From: an uncultured Burkholderiaceae bacterium
GTDB taxonomy: Bacteria; Pseudomonadota; Gammaproteobacteria; Burkholderiales; Burkholderiaceae
DNA length: 13,150 bases
Direction of reading: 5' to 3'
Assembly: GCA_937871985.1 (NCBI GenBank)
Contig: CALMPB010000479.1
Location: forward strand, 1-13,150
The notes under the pieces were generated by a model. That model was not told the origin of the DNA. It saw only the letters and a program-made list of their open reading frames with translations, and did not search any database. How positions within the stretch are numbered: the stretch's first letter is position 1; every line of letters begins with the position of its first letter. Positions 12,434 to 13,150 of this stretch are shown piece after piece. The translations under genes and the position numbers were made by a program.

Positions 12434-13150
12434 CTAAAAGTAATCGACAAGACGGAGTTCGCGCATGCGTCCGGCCTGGTCTTGCAATATCACGAGAGTT
12501 CCGGGGGGCATGAAGCGCCACCGCCAATGTTGGCCTCGGATATAGGATGCATCGATACGATGGCCATTGATGGCCAGAATGCGATCCCCTGCCCGCCAGC
12601 CATCGCTTGCGGCAGGGCTGTTGGCCGCGACATGGACGATGGAAAGTTCATTGCCACCCGGTGCCAGCCCGAAGCCGCTGTGGTCCTCGAGCATCGGCAA
12701 CCCGCGCCGCGCCGGTCGCAACCATATCTTCCCCCCAGAAACATCGAGCACGACATCGAATTGAGAGATCAGAGGAAACCCGATACTTCCAAGGGCACTT
12801 TTGGAGGCCCAGCTTGATGGAGCGAGGGTTGGCACCGAACGGACGGGGAATCCGCCCAGTTTGACTTCGTTCGCAATGAAGGCAGCGGCCAGCCTAGTAC
12901 CATCCACCCCTCCGATCGCCGCCGTCGATTGTCTGACCCCGTCCAGAAGTCGGTGTTCCTCAACATATGCGCGATCCAGCATCAGCGCGGTCGAGCTGCC
13001 CAAGTCGAAGAGCATGGGCGTATCGGGAAGCCCGGCTACGGAAGCGACCACGAGCAACTCGCGATTCGAACCATGCGCAACAGAAATGCTCTGCCATGCA
13101 CAGCGACATCGCAGTTGAAGGGTCAGCGACATCGTAGATGACGTGTGGGG
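12434..13150 (-). CDS. Retropepsin-like aspartyl protease with PDZ domain (partial)
   Basis: At least 232 residues are in the window. An aspartyl-protease domain covers about residues 25-140 (numbered from Met 13132): MLFDLGSSTALML with D43 as the catalytic aspartate, AAIGGVDG, then GSIGFPLISQFDVVLD and IWLRP. A PDZ domain follows (about 152-228) with IVHVAANSPAASDGWRAGDRILAING, which probably binds C-termini. The usual D-T/S-G is D-L-G here, so activity is uncertain. The frame stays open to the window edge beyond Met 13132, and the region before D43 is short, so I infer the gene starts outside; related bacterial proteins often have a second protease domain before this one. No metal link is visible. 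Confidence 0.75.
   Translation of the reverse strand, partial: PHTSSTMSLTLQLRCRCAWQSISVAHGSNRELLVVASVAGLPDTPMLFDLGSSTALMLDRAYVEEHRLLDGVRQSTAAIGGVDGTRLAAAFIANEVKLGGFPVRSVPTLAPSSWASKSALGSIGFPLISQFDVVLDVSGGKIWLRPARRGLPMLEDHSGFGLAPGGNELSIVHVAANSPAASDGWRAGDRILAINGHRIDASYIRGQHWRWRFMPPGTLVILQDQAGRMRELRLVDYF

Overview
The window looks like an accessory, metal-resistance segment from a GC-rich alphaproteobacterium, most likely a sphingomonad (Sphingomonas/Sphingobium/Novosphingobium type). That assignment is an inference from base composition, codon use and the style of the encoded proteins; there is no rRNA or other marker gene here. I see no tRNA, rRNA or CRISPR array.

Layout. Positions 1-1200 are mobile-element debris: the tnpA-tnpB end of an IS66-type element on the minus strand, the 3' end of a second and different IS66 tnpA on the plus strand, and the truncated start of an unidentified minus-strand gene. 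Positions 1250-2846 hold a minus-strand pair, a PII-like DUF190 protein and a CaCA-type cation exchanger. Positions about 3100-4300 are an IS110-family insertion sequence whose leader folds as expected for a bridge RNA. Positions 4318-10124 are a complete czcCBA-type heavy-metal RND efflux operon on the minus strand. Upstream of czcC, 10188-10830 contains three small overlapping ORFs in the same direction. Positions 10861-11009 carry two divergent MerR-type promoters. Plus-strand genes from 11038 encode a frameshifted SAM methyltransferase and a MAPEG membrane protein. The right end (12434 to the window edge) is a minus-strand aspartyl-protease/PDZ protein that runs out of the window.

How it fits together. 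One MerR-type promoter reads left, about 24 nt before the first small ORF, and could drive the whole series: small Cys protein, small basic protein, secreted Cys/His protein, czcC, czcB, czcA. Before the IS110 insertion it may also have driven DUF190 and the exchanger. A near-identical operator reads right into the methyltransferase-MAPEG pair. Both have the 19-bp spacer typical of MerR-family metal regulators, yet no MerR gene lies in the window, so the regulator must act from elsewhere.

The points I think most deserve attention are the overlapping small ORFs between the metal promoter and czcC, the twin operators, the bridge-RNA candidate, and the histidine-rich PII-like protein paired with a cation exchanger.
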